Below are positions 15,785 to 23,582 of a stretch of DNA of 32,507 nt, in pieces. The stretch lies in contig PLOR01000109.1 in the NCBI GenBank assembly GCA_003142185.1, positions 1 through 32,507 on the forward strand. Direction: 5' to 3'. Source of the stretch: Bryobacterales bacterium. GTDB taxonomy: Bacteria; Acidobacteriota; Terriglobia; Bryobacterales; Bryobacteraceae. The first letter of the stretch is position 1, and each line of letters opens with the position of its first letter. The notes below the pieces were generated by a model. It made no database searches and was not told the origin of the DNA. It saw only the letters and a program-made list of their open reading frames with translations. The translations under genes and the position numbers were made by a program.

Positions 15785-16460
15785 CTGTTGCCTGCGCGAA
15801 TTGGGACGAATGGACTACGCGAGCGCGCTCGAGTTGCAGCGGCGCTTGGTGGCGGAGCGCCAGCAGGGCGCGATTGACGATCAACTGCTGCTGGTCGAGC
15901 ACCCGCACGTGGTCACGCTCGGCCGCAACGGGCATCGCGAAAACCTGCTTGCCAGCGACGAGATCCTGGAGCGCGCCGGCGTGGCATTCCATCCCACCGA
16001 TCGCGGCGGCGATATCACCTATCACGGCCCCGGCCAGTTGGTGGGCTATCCGATTCTCGACTTGCGCGAATGGAAGCGCGACGTCGGGGATTACGTCCGC
16101 GCCATCGAAGAAGTGATCATAGCGACCCTGGCCGATTTCGGCATCGCCGCCGGCCGTATCCCCAAACTCACCGGCGTGTGGGTGGGTGAGCGCAAGATCG
16201 CCGCCATCGGCGTGCACATTTCCCGTTGGGTAACCTCGCACGGATTCGCGCTCAACGTGTCGACCGATCTCAGCTATTTCCAGTACATTGTTCCCTGTGG
16301 ATTAACCAAGCCCGTGACCTCCATGGCCGCGCTCGGCGTGCGCGCCACGCTGGAAGATGTAGGATACGTTTTGGCCCCGCATTTTGGCCGCGTCTTCGAT
16401 TGCCAACTGCCGCTTGCGGCGCCCGCCCTTGCCGGCGCCCGAAAGAGAGAACCGATATGA
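15777..16460 (+). CDS. lipB: Octanoyltransferase LipB
   Basis: Transfers octanoyl from acyl carrier protein to lipoyl domains, the first step of de novo lipoylation. The family motif RGGDITYHGPGQ begins at Arg76. Lys140 in ERKIAAIG and Cys174 in IVPCGL correspond to the catalytic Lys-Cys dyad. The length of 228 aa is normal. The ATG at 15777 lies inside the end of lpdA, and the stop overlaps the E2 start (ATGA), so all three genes are translationally linked and LipB is made beside its E2 substrate. LipA, the partner sulfur-insertion enzyme, is not in the window. Confidence 0.95.
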   Translation: MRNCCLRELGRMDYASALELQRRLVAERQQGAIDDQLLLVEHPHVVTLGRNGHRENLLASDEILERAGVAFHPTDRGGDITYHGPGQLVGYPILDLREWKRDVGDYVRAIEEVIIATLADFGIAAGRIPKLTGVWVGERKIAAIGVHISRWVTSHGFALNVSTDLSYFQYIVPCGLTKPVTSMAALGVRATLEDVGYVLAPHFGRVFDCQLPLAAPALAGARKREPI

Positions 16461-17866
16461 CCGACGTCGTGATGCCCCAGATGGGCGAAAGCATTGTGGA
16501 AGGCACGCTGACCAAGTGGCTCAAGAAGCCTGGCGATCACGTGGAGCGCGACGAGCCGCTGTTTGAAATCTCCACCGACAAGGTGGATACTGAAATTCCG
16601 TCGCCCGCCGCCGGCACGCTGGCCGAGGTGCTGGTGGAAGAAGGCAAAACGGTGGGCATCAACACCGTGGTGGCGCGCATCGAGGAAAATGGCGCAGCCG
16701 CTAAGCCGCCCGCGCAACCCGCTACTCCCGATCAACCGGCCGCTCCCGCGCAACCCCCTGTGGCCGCCGCCCAGCCCGACGCCGCCGCGCAGCCGGCCGC
16801 TCCCGTGCAACCGGCTGCTCCCGATCAGCCGGCTGCTCCCGATCAATCCGGTGCAGGCGCCGGGCATGCCCGGCCCGAGCCCACCGCAACGGTGGAAGCC
16901 GCTCCGCCCGCAGCCGAAGAACCGGCGCCGGCAGCCGAACCCGCCGGCCCGCTCTCGCCGCTGGTGCGCAAGCTGGCTCGCGAAAACAACATCGATTTGA
17001 GCCGCGTCAAGGGCACCGGCGCTGGAGGCCGCATCACCAAGCAGGACGTGGAAGGCTACCTGGCGCAAAAGCCCGCCGCGGCAGCACCCGAGCCCGCGCG
17101 CCCGCCAGCACCGCAGCCTGCGCCCGTCGCCCCAGCCGCCGCCGCGCCCGCACCGCTCGCGCCCGCCGGACCGGCCAAGACCCGCGTCGAGCCCCTCAGC
17201 ACCATGCGCATCAAGATCGCCGAACACATGGTGCTCTCCAAGCGCACCTCGGCGCACGTCACCACCATTCATCGCGTGGATATGACCGCCGTCGCCCAAA
17301 TGCGCGAACGCAACAAGGCCGCTTTTCAGGCCAATTACGGCTTCAACCTGACCTACCTGCCGTTCATCACGCGCGCCGTGGTGGTGGCGCTGCGCCAGTT
17401 CCCGCTGTTGAACGCTTCGCTCGACGGCAACAACATCATCTACCACAACGAAATCAATATCGGCATCGCGGTGGCGCTCGAAAACGGCCTGATCGTTCCG
17501 GTCATCCGCGGCGCCGACGAAAAGAACGTGCTCGGCCTGCAACGCGCCGTGGTCGATCTCGCCGCCCGTGCCCGCTCGCGCCAACTCAAGCCCGACGAAG
17601 TGCTCGGCGGAACCTTCTCCATCACCAACTTCGGCAGCTTCGGCAGCCTGGTCGGCACGCCCATCATCAACCAGCCGCAAGTCGCCATCCTCGGCGTCGG
17701 CACCGTCGACAAAACCCCTGTGGTGATTAACGATGCCATCGCCATCCGCTCCATCTGCCACCTGTCGCTCAGCTTCGACCACCGCCTGATCGATGGCGCC
17801 CTGGCCGACAAGTTCATGAGCAAAATCAAACAAGTGCTGGAAGGCTGGACCGAAGAAGTGCAGTAA
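16457..17866 (+). CDS. 2-oxoacid dehydrogenase E2 (dihydrolipoamide acyltransferase)
   Basis: Core subunit carrying acyl groups between E1 and E3. One lipoyl domain (residues 1-80) holds the modified Lys42 in EISTDKVDTEI. An Ala/Pro-rich linker (about 82-165) with repeated AAPDQP-type units follows. A peripheral-subunit-binding domain (SPLVRKLARENNIDLSRVKGTGAGGRITKQDV) comes next, then a second Ala/Pro linker. The catalytic domain ends with SFDHRLIDGA, giving His442 and Asp446 of the acyltransferase centre. At 469 residues it fits succinyl-, branched-chain or pyruvate E2; the substrate cannot be told from sequence alone. No E1 gene is adjacent. A 16-bp palindrome found elsewhere as an intergenic repeat lies within the linker. 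Confidence 0.93.
   Translation: MTDVVMPQMGESIVEGTLTKWLKKPGDHVERDEPLFEISTDKVDTEIPSPAAGTLAEVLVEEGKTVGINTVVARIEENGAAAKPPAQPATPDQPAAPAQPPVAAAQPDAAAQPAAPVQPAAPDQPAAPDQSGAGAGHARPEPTATVEAAPPAAEEPAPAAEPAGPLSPLVRKLARENNIDLSRVKGTGAGGRITKQDVEGYLAQKPAAAAPEPARPPAPQPAPVAPAAAAPAPLAPAGPAKTRVEPLSTMRIKIAEHMVLSKRTSAHVTTIHRVDMTAVAQMRERNKAAFQANYGFNLTYLPFITRAVVVALRQFPLLNASLDGNNIIYHNEINIGIAVALENGLIVPVIRGADEKNVLGLQRAVVDLAARARSRQLKPDEVLGGTFSITNFGSFGSLVGTPIINQPQVAILGVGTVDKTPVVINDAIAIRSICHLSLSFDHRLIDGALADKFMSKIKQVLEGWTEEVQ
16859..16874. repeat. Intragenic copy of the GCCGGGCATGCCCGGC palindrome
   Basis: Perfect 16-bp palindrome in the linker of the E2 gene, encoding residues 135-140 (AGHARP). The same core occurs intergenically at 19531-19550 and 20026-20043. 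The phase avoids stops, so the element is tolerated in the coding sequence. Confidence 0.7.
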
Positions 17867-17873
17867 GCTCGAC

Positions 17874-17983
17874 GTGGCGCACGCACTCCTGCGTGCCGCG
17901 TCGGCAATCGTGCCGACGCACGGCCACCACGCGAAGACGTGTCGAAATGAGTTTCGACACGGCACCACGAGTGCGTGCGCCAC
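17874..17983. repeat. Palindromic interspersed repeat, copy B
   Basis: Full-length element (110 bp) starting seven bases after the E2 stop. Outer arms begin GTGGCGCACGCACT and end AGTGCGTGCGCCAC. An inner CGTCGGCA/TGCCGACG hairpin is followed by GTGTCGAAA/TTTCGACAC at 17939-17960. Relative to copy C the last stem differs by a G-C to A-T pair change on both arms, keeping the pairing. Confidence 0.85.
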
Positions 17984-18044
17984 TGCTGCTACAATGGCCT
18001 GGGTCGCGCGCCGAAGCCGCGGCCTTGAGCCTCTCATAGCTACC

Positions 18045-19466
18045 ATGCGCACCAACCAGAAGAGCATGTTCCTCTCCGAGGACGGCAGCAACCTGTTGTT
18101 CACCTTCCTCCTGGTCAGTTCCCTGTTTCTGCTCTGGGGAGTCTGCAACGGGATGATTGACGTGATGGACAAACACTTTCAGGAGGAGCTGGGCCTCACT
18201 AAGTCGCAGTCCGCCTGGGTGCAGTTCGCGCACTATCTCGGCTATTTCATGATGTCGCTGCCGGCGGGCTGGCTGGCGAGCAAGCTGGGATACAAGGCCG
18301 GCATTATCGCCGGTCTGCTGATTGTCGCGTTGGGCGGGTTCTGGTTCATCCCGGCTACCCACATCAATGCGCTGGTTCACGAAGGACGCGTATCGCCCAA
18401 CATGGCATTCGTTGCGTTTCTGGCCGGGGTTTGGGCCATCGCAAGCGGTCTCACATTTCTCGAGACCATCGCCAATCCGTACACCACCGTGCTGGGCGCA
18501 CGGAGGTACGCGGCCACGCGGATCAACATTTCCCAATCCTGCAATGGCGTCGGCTGGATTTCCGGTCCCGCCATCGGCAGCATATTTTTCTATGGCCGCG
18601 ACGCCGCCGGTCGCAGCACCGGCAGCCAGACTCTCTATATCCCGTACGTCGCGATCGCGGTGGTCGTCCTCATACTCGCGGTGGTGTTCTACTTTGCCAG
18701 GATTCCCGATATCAAAACCGGCGACGATTATCATCTGGACGATTCTTCGCCGCAGGTTTCCCATTCCATCTGGTCGCACCCGCACTTTGTGTTCGCGGTC
18801 GCCGCGCAGTTCTTCTACGTGGCCGCTCAAGCCGGCATTTTCAGCTTCTTCATTAACTACATGACGTCGGAAGTCCCCGCCATTCCCGCATCGTGGAACG
18901 CAGCTATGACGGGGCTATCCGCGCACTCCGGTTTTCTGCGAGGCTGGCTGCTGGGCTGGCTCGAGACCAACAAGGCGGGCATCCTCTCCATCAGCAACAA
19001 GGGTGCAGCCAACCTGGCATCGATCGCCTTCGTATGCTTCCTGGTGGGCCGCGTCAGCGGCGCCGGCTTGCTGAGAAAATTCGCGGCGCACAAGATTCTG
19101 GGCTTATATGCCGTCTTGAATGTCGCCGCCACGCTGCTGGTCTTCGCCAAGCTGGGGTGGTTCTCGGTGCTATGCGTGTTCCTGAGCTATTTCTTCATGT
19201 CCATCATGTTCCCGACGATTTTCGCGCTGGGGATTTTCGGCCTCGGCGCGCGCGCCAAGAAAGCCTCCGCGTACATCGTGATGGCGATCATGGGCGGCGC
19301 CATCCTGCCGAAATTGATGGGTTATGTAGCGGACAAGTTCGATATGTCGCGCGGTTTCATCGTGCCCATGTTCTGCTTCGCCTTGGTCGCGCTTTACGGA
19401 TTCAACTGGCCCAAACTCAGCAAGGCGGAGTCGTTGGCGGGCACACCAGCCTCGCCCGGTCATTAA
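18045..19466 (+). CDS. fucP: FucP-family sugar:H+ symporter (MFS)
   Basis: Inner-membrane MFS permease related to the L-fucose/H+ symporter FucP, of 473 residues with about 12 predicted spans. Family motifs are present: LLWGVCNGMIDVMDKHF with Asp39, and GLTFLETIANPY with Glu140, matching the two acidic residues important in E. coli FucP. SQSCNGVGWISGPAIGS and the late FPTIFALGIFGLGARAKKASA also fit. The ATG at 18045 is chosen because the preceding frame is repeat copy B and has no membrane-protein similarity. The substrate may be fucose or another hexose; no catabolic operon is adjacent. The gene ends near a REP hairpin. Confidence 0.88.
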   Translation: MRTNQKSMFLSEDGSNLLFTFLLVSSLFLLWGVCNGMIDVMDKHFQEELGLTKSQSAWVQFAHYLGYFMMSLPAGWLASKLGYKAGIIAGLLIVALGGFWFIPATHINALVHEGRVSPNMAFVAFLAGVWAIASGLTFLETIANPYTTVLGARRYAATRINISQSCNGVGWISGPAIGSIFFYGRDAAGRSTGSQTLYIPYVAIAVVVLILAVVFYFARIPDIKTGDDYHLDDSSPQVSHSIWSHPHFVFAVAAQFFYVAAQAGIFSFFINYMTSEVPAIPASWNAAMTGLSAHSGFLRGWLLGWLETNKAGILSISNKGAANLASIAFVCFLVGRVSGAGLLRKFAAHKILGLYAVLNVAATLLVFAKLGWFSVLCVFLSYFFMSIMFPTIFALGIFGLGARAKKASAYIVMAIMGGAILPKLMGYVADKFDMSRGFIVPMFCFALVALYGFNWPKLSKAESLAGTPASPGH

Positions 19467-19478
19467 TCTCCGCTGTGG

Positions 19479-19497
19479 GGCAGGTCCCCGACCTGCC
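19479..19497. repeat. GGCAGGTC/GACCTGCC hairpin repeat
   Basis: Identical 19-nt hairpin to that at 10681-10699, starting 12 bases after the symporter stop codon. Confidence 0.75.
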
Positions 19498-19530
19498 AAC
19501 CGGGCGAAGCCCGGCAGCGCCTTTCCGTAG

Positions 19531-19550
19531 GGGCCGGGCATGCCCGGCCC
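19531..19550. repeat. GCCGGGCATGCCCGGC palindrome, intergenic copy 1
   Basis: Perfect 20-bp palindrome; its 16-bp core matches 16859-16874 within the E2 gene and 20026-20043. Confidence 0.75.
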
Positions 19551-20025
19551 GTGCTCGCGTTGACGCTCCCAGTCACAACCCATCTTCCCAACTCTTACAA
19601 TGACTTAGCCCTCAACTCCCTTGACATACCCCTTATCCTTGAATTGGGACTGTGGCGCCAGGCACCGCTGCTAGTCCTTCTCTTTGGCCAGAGACCGTTG
19701 CACTCAAGTGGTACTGAACTTCCGGCGCCCGTTAAAGGCATGCGGGGTCCCCTTCGGGCTGGACTCTCGACGGAAGACTTTGGATTCCGGAATTCATAAC
19801 CGCCGGCGGAATACGGATAGCAGTTATCGCCGCCCGCTCGGATAACAGAGAGTAAGGAACGAATCGACCCGACATTGTCCGCCATCCAGCGGGCTCACAT
19901 CGACGAAGTTTCTACTCAATCCATCGGGTGGCCGATACGCACGGCGATAAGTCCGCGAAGCCCGGCCACCCGCAACGCACTTATATCCGCTTCATCCATT
20001 CCTATCGCCAGTAGTGTGTCGTAGG

Positions 20026-20043
20026 GGCCGGGCATGCCCGGCC
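20026..20043. repeat. GCCGGGCATGCCCGGC palindrome, intergenic copy 2
   Basis: Perfect 18-bp palindrome 30 bases downstream of the GH74 stop on the minus strand. Like copy 1 it is preceded by GTAGG. Confidence 0.75.
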
Positions 20044-20073
20044 TGCGTATGCCAGGGCTGTAGGTGCGCTATC

Positions 20074-22428
20074 CTACATCGGGCCTGCGCCACGGCGGCC
20101 CGACGGGTTGCCGACGATATCGCCGTAGACGATGCCGCGGCCATTCATTCCCAGGTAGACCCGGCCAAACACGCGTGAATCGGCCGCGATCACCGTAGGA
20201 CCGCCATACTGATGTGCGTCGTCATTGACTCGCACCCAGGTGGATCCGTTATTGTCGGAGCGATAGATGGCGATTGTGGTCGATGGCGAGATCGCGCCAT
20301 AAAGGAAGATCGATTGCACTCCCGTCCGCGTCCGCGGATTGGCCCTGCCGACCGCAACCAAGTTCGCCTGCAAGACGCTGGTTACCTGCTTCCAGGTGAC
20401 GCCGCCATCGGTGGAATGATAAAGACCGTAGCCGCTGAGCGGCAGCCACAGGTCGCCGGCGCGCGCGAAGTTCGCTACCGCCGCGTGCGCCGGCGTGCCG
20501 GCGAGAAACTTAGTCTGGTTCACCTTCGTGAAAACCTTCCCGCCACTGGTGGTTGTGCTGTAGAAGTTGGCGCCGTCGAAAGCGTAGAACAATGCCGGCG
20601 TCACTTTATCCGCCACCGCCGTCAACACATAGGGAAGGCCCGTGGTCACGCTCCAGCCACCGCCGTTATTGGTGGAGTATTGCGGTGCGTTCGAGCCGCT
20701 GACGGTCGTCCATATCATTACGGTTCCGCTCGCATCCACCGCAATCGTTCCGACATTGCTACTGTTGGTGCCGCCGGCCGCGCAACCGTCGAACGGCGTC
20801 CAGGTGGTGCCGCCGTCGGTCGAGTACCCGCCGTAATTGCACGGGCTGGTCGAAGCGCTGCTCGCCTCACCAACGCGGACTATGAACTGGGGGTTTTGAC
20901 CGGCCCAGTCCATGCCGTCGGTAGTGGTCATGACCGGATTGGTGAACATGCCGCCGGTGGGCGAAATGGCTAGGTCGTCGTGCCGGAAGCCGCCGATGTC
21001 GCCAACCCCGCTCAACAGGTGAGCGCCTTGGGTGGGACTGATCAACGCGGTCACCGCCGTCTCCTCAATTCCCAACCCCTGCACATACCACGTCGGAGCT
21101 TGGCCGGAATCGGCGGCCGAGACGTTGTCCGTGGCGTATAGCGTTGCGCCGGTGCCGAACATCAGGTGATTGGGATTGACCGGGTCGATCAAAAGCGCGG
21201 ACATCCACCAGCCGAACTTAGCCGTTGGCGTGGGCGACGTCGGATACGATGTGTCGCCGAAGGTCAGCCAGGGCGAAATCGGCGTGAACACCGGAGGATT
21301 GAAATAGTAGTTGCTGTAGGGAGGCCCGTCTACGCCGCCAGCGGAGGTGATGGCGCCGAGATCGATCCACGTATTGCCGCCATCATGTGTGATGTAAACC
21401 GTGTCCACCGGGTACCAGCGGTCCAGCGTGGTAACCGCGACCGTGCCCTGGCGAGTAGGATCCTGGGTTAGTCCGCAGAATCCGCCCCTCGGCGCGGTCA
21501 GGTAGTCGGACGGCGTGACGTTCGTCCAGGAGTTCGTCTGCGGATTATACTTCTCGACAACTCCATAAGACATATTGGATGGACCGCGATCGTCGCTGAA
21601 GGTAACGTAGAAGCTGCCGTCCGGGTTGAGAACGCCCCGGTTCGGAGTTGGCGGCCTCGTCTTACTGGGCACACTGTATGGCCAAGTCACTGCCGGTAGG
21701 GCAGACCAGGTTGTGCCCCCATTCGTGCTCCTGTAGACCAAAGACGTTGTATACGCGCCGACATAGATAGTGCCCTGATTGTTAGGGTCAAAGACGACGA
21801 ACTGAAGGCCAAAGCCATCGCTGGATAACGAGATGGGAAAGCTCGTCACTTTGGTCCATGACTGCGCATAGTTGCCGCTAACCCATAACCCATTGCTCCG
21901 TGTGCCCATGAGGAGCTGATCCGGTTGGAACGGGTTCACCGCCAGGCGCTCGCCCGCGGATCGATCGTCACCGTTCGAGGCCATTGAGAACGGTGTTCCG
22001 CTCGAGGTAGTGAAGGTTTTCCCCTGGTCGGTGGAAATCAGGATCGCCGACTCCGCGCCGGTGTACATGCTCGCCGCAATATAAAGACGATTTGGATCGG
22101 TGGGATCGAGCGCGATGCTCTCCGGGCCTTGCAGGTTATAATCGCTCGGCGCATGGAAGTCGGTCAGCGGAATCCATTGCTGGGTGGTCGGATTCCAGCG
22201 GTACGCGCTACCGATGTCGGTGCGGGCATAAATCAGGCCGGCCTCGGTGGGGTGCGCGATCAGACCCGGGATATAACCGCCCGCCACGATGCGAACCGGC
22301 GCCCATTGATAAGGCGCCAGGATGGGAGCGGCGGATTGCGCCGAGCCTTGGGAGCCGAACAAACAAAGCCAAAGGACGACCGGACACAGCGGAATCGCCC
22401 CGGGCAGCAGACGTTGACGGGTAACCAT
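20074..22428 (-). CDS. Secreted GH74 xyloglucanase-like protein
   Basis: 784-residue exported protein of the GH74 family, which hydrolyses the xyloglucan backbone. After a signal peptide (about residues 1-31, ending GSQGSAQS) come the two seven-bladed propeller halves with many BNR/Asp-box-type repeats (ISTDQGKTF, RSTNGGTTW, ITHDGGNTW, HSTDGGVTWKQV). The two catalytic Asp residues are in the expected places: Asp71 in YARTDIGSAYRW and Asp477 in GVGDIGGFRHDD, matching the spacing of known GH74 enzymes. The C-terminal GMNGRGIVYGD is also typical. Start 22428 follows AGGAAG; an extension to 22482 lacks a signal peptide. No dockerin or carbohydrate-binding module is seen. Confidence 0.92.
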   Translation of the reverse strand: MVTRQRLLPGAIPLCPVVLWLCLFGSQGSAQSAAPILAPYQWAPVRIVAGGYIPGLIAHPTEAGLIYARTDIGSAYRWNPTTQQWIPLTDFHAPSDYNLQGPESIALDPTDPNRLYIAASMYTGAESAILISTDQGKTFTTSSGTPFSMASNGDDRSAGERLAVNPFQPDQLLMGTRSNGLWVSGNYAQSWTKVTSFPISLSSDGFGLQFVVFDPNNQGTIYVGAYTTSLVYRSTNGGTTWSALPAVTWPYSVPSKTRPPTPNRGVLNPDGSFYVTFSDDRGPSNMSYGVVEKYNPQTNSWTNVTPSDYLTAPRGGFCGLTQDPTRQGTVAVTTLDRWYPVDTVYITHDGGNTWIDLGAITSAGGVDGPPYSNYYFNPPVFTPISPWLTFGDTSYPTSPTPTAKFGWWMSALLIDPVNPNHLMFGTGATLYATDNVSAADSGQAPTWYVQGLGIEETAVTALISPTQGAHLLSGVGDIGGFRHDDLAISPTGGMFTNPVMTTTDGMDWAGQNPQFIVRVGEASSASTSPCNYGGYSTDGGTTWTPFDGCAAGGTNSSNVGTIAVDASGTVMIWTTVSGSNAPQYSTNNGGGWSVTTGLPYVLTAVADKVTPALFYAFDGANFYSTTTSGGKVFTKVNQTKFLAGTPAHAAVANFARAGDLWLPLSGYGLYHSTDGGVTWKQVTSVLQANLVAVGRANPRTRTGVQSIFLYGAISPSTTIAIYRSDNNGSTWVRVNDDAHQYGGPTVIAADSRVFGRVYLGMNGRGIVYGDIVGNPSGRRGAGPM

Positions 22429-22503
22429 GGAAGTCTTCCTTGCGTTGATATGCAGCTTGCGGGACCGATGGGCTCGCCCCAAATGGTTCCGGCCCTAATG
22501 ATA

Positions 22504-22516
22504 GTGATTTTATCAC
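22504..22516. promoter_or_regulatory. GTGATTTTATCAC palindrome between divergent genes
   Basis: Perfect 5-bp inverted repeat around TTT in the 119-bp gap between GH74 and CHAD genes. It could be an operator for one or both. No regulator is known; the call is weak. Confidence 0.3.
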
Positions 22517-22547
22517 CGGTGCTCTATGCTGATACCAGGACAGGCGG

Positions 22548-23486
22548 ATGGCTTATCGTTTGCAACCCGGCGAATCGGTGCGTGAGGGGCTGCGCCGCAT
22601 TGCGCGCGAGGAACTCTCTTCCGCCGCCGCCGGGCTCCGCCAGGCCACCGCCCGCACGCGCGACGACGCTATCCACGAGGCGCGCAAATCGGTCAAGAAG
22701 GTCAGAGCCATCCTGCGCCTCATGCGGGGCGAGCTGGGCGATACCTACGCAATCGAAAACCGGCGCCTCCGCGACGTGGCGCGCCGGCTCTCGGTGTACC
22801 GCGACGGGACCGTGATGATCGAAACGCTCGACCAGCTTGGCGAGCATCACAAGGACGATCGGTCCACACGGGCGCTGGCCGCGATGCGGCGCGGCCTGCT
22901 CGAAAACCAGCGGCGCCAGCGGCGGTCGCCGCGCATGATCGGCGCGATGCACCGGGCTGGCGAAGCGCTATTGGCGGCCGCGGTCCGCGTCGACCGGTGG
23001 CGGCTGGTGATGGATGGGCCGGTGGCATTGGCGCCGGGCATGGAAACGGCCTACCGCCGCGGCCGCGCCGCCATGGCGGCCGCTCGCCGCCATGCGAAAC
23101 CGGAGCACTGCCACGCATGGCGCAAGCGGGTGAAGGATCACTGGTATCACCTCCGCCTGTTGGAGAGCCGCTGGAACGCCGCTACGCGCGCCCGCGAAAG
23201 AAGCCTCAAGGAACTGGAAACGTGGCTGGGCGAGCATCACAACCTGGAAGTGCTCTCGGCGCGCCTGGCGGCCGAAGCTTCGGCCGAGCGAAAGCCGAAG
23301 GATGCCGAACTCTGCCGCGACCTGATCGGCGAGTTGCAACGCGATTTGCGCCGCAAGGCCCTCGCGCTCGGCCAACGGCTTTATCGTGAGCCGCCTGCGC
23401 TGTTTCGGAAACACCTGGCGGAATTGTGGCGGCCACAACGCACTCGTGCAGTGGGCCGCCAGATCCGCTCCAACGGAACTCCGTAA
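22548..23486 (+). CDS. CHAD domain protein
   Basis: The CHAD fold (conserved histidine alpha-helical domain) binds polyphosphate and often sits at phosphate-storage granules. The helical, strongly basic 312-residue protein has the repeated four-helix architecture. The first half has DAIHEARKSVKKVRAILRLMR and RDGTVMIETLDQL. The second half repeats this with HAWRKRVKDHWYHLRLLES and TWLGEHHNLEVLSARL. No CYTH (triphosphatase) domain is attached, unlike fused forms. No polyphosphate kinase is nearby. Start ATG 22548 has AGG-rich bases before it. A hairpin at 23504-23532 follows the stop and could end transcripts from both sides. Confidence 0.9.
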   Translation: MAYRLQPGESVREGLRRIAREELSSAAAGLRQATARTRDDAIHEARKSVKKVRAILRLMRGELGDTYAIENRRLRDVARRLSVYRDGTVMIETLDQLGEHHKDDRSTRALAAMRRGLLENQRRQRRSPRMIGAMHRAGEALLAAAVRVDRWRLVMDGPVALAPGMETAYRRGRAAMAAARRHAKPEHCHAWRKRVKDHWYHLRLLESRWNAATRARERSLKELETWLGEHHNLEVLSARLAAEASAERKPKDAELCRDLIGELQRDLRRKALALGQRLYREPPALFRKHLAELWRPQRTRAVGRQIRSNGTP

Positions 23487-23503
23487 ATAGCACGGAAACA
23501 AGA

Positions 23504-23540
23504 TCGCGGCTCCGATGCGTTCAGAGCCGCGACCTTAAAG
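23504..23540. repeat. GAGCCGCGACC/GGAGCGGT repeat, copy 2; possible bidirectional terminator
   Basis: TCGCGGCTC and GAGCCGCGA form a perfect 9-bp stem (23504-23532) between the convergent CHAD and DnaJ genes. A GACC...GGTC half follows. It lacks a T run on the plus side, so an attenuating role is uncertain. It is related to 14301-14324 and 26398-26467. Confidence 0.6.
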
Positions 23541-23582
23541 GAGCGGTCAGGCGATTGAACTGGTTATTTTCGTGACAGGCGC

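Larger units (their letters stand above)
19467..20073. other. Gene-free region rich in short palindromes
   Basis: 607 bp between the convergent MFS and GH74 genes with no supportable gene. It holds the GGCAGGTC hairpin (19479-19497), a CCGGGCGAAGCCCGG hairpin (19500-19514), and GGGCCGGGCATGCCCGGCCC (19531-19550) with its second copy at 20026-20043. The middle part (19600-20000) has no recognised content and may be decayed coding sequence. A TGTAGG...CCTACA hairpin (20059-20078) overlaps the GH74 stop. Confidence 0.5.

Noticed and set aside
16274-18172. Long minus-strand frame over lipB and the E2 gene
   Set aside because: Composition is that of the complement of GC-rich codons (Gly/Arg/His-rich). 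The plus-strand genes are well supported.
19551-19885. Short overlapping frames on both strands in the gene-free region
   Set aside because: No ribosome-binding site, no recognisable composition or domain. They begin inside or next to a palindromic repeat.
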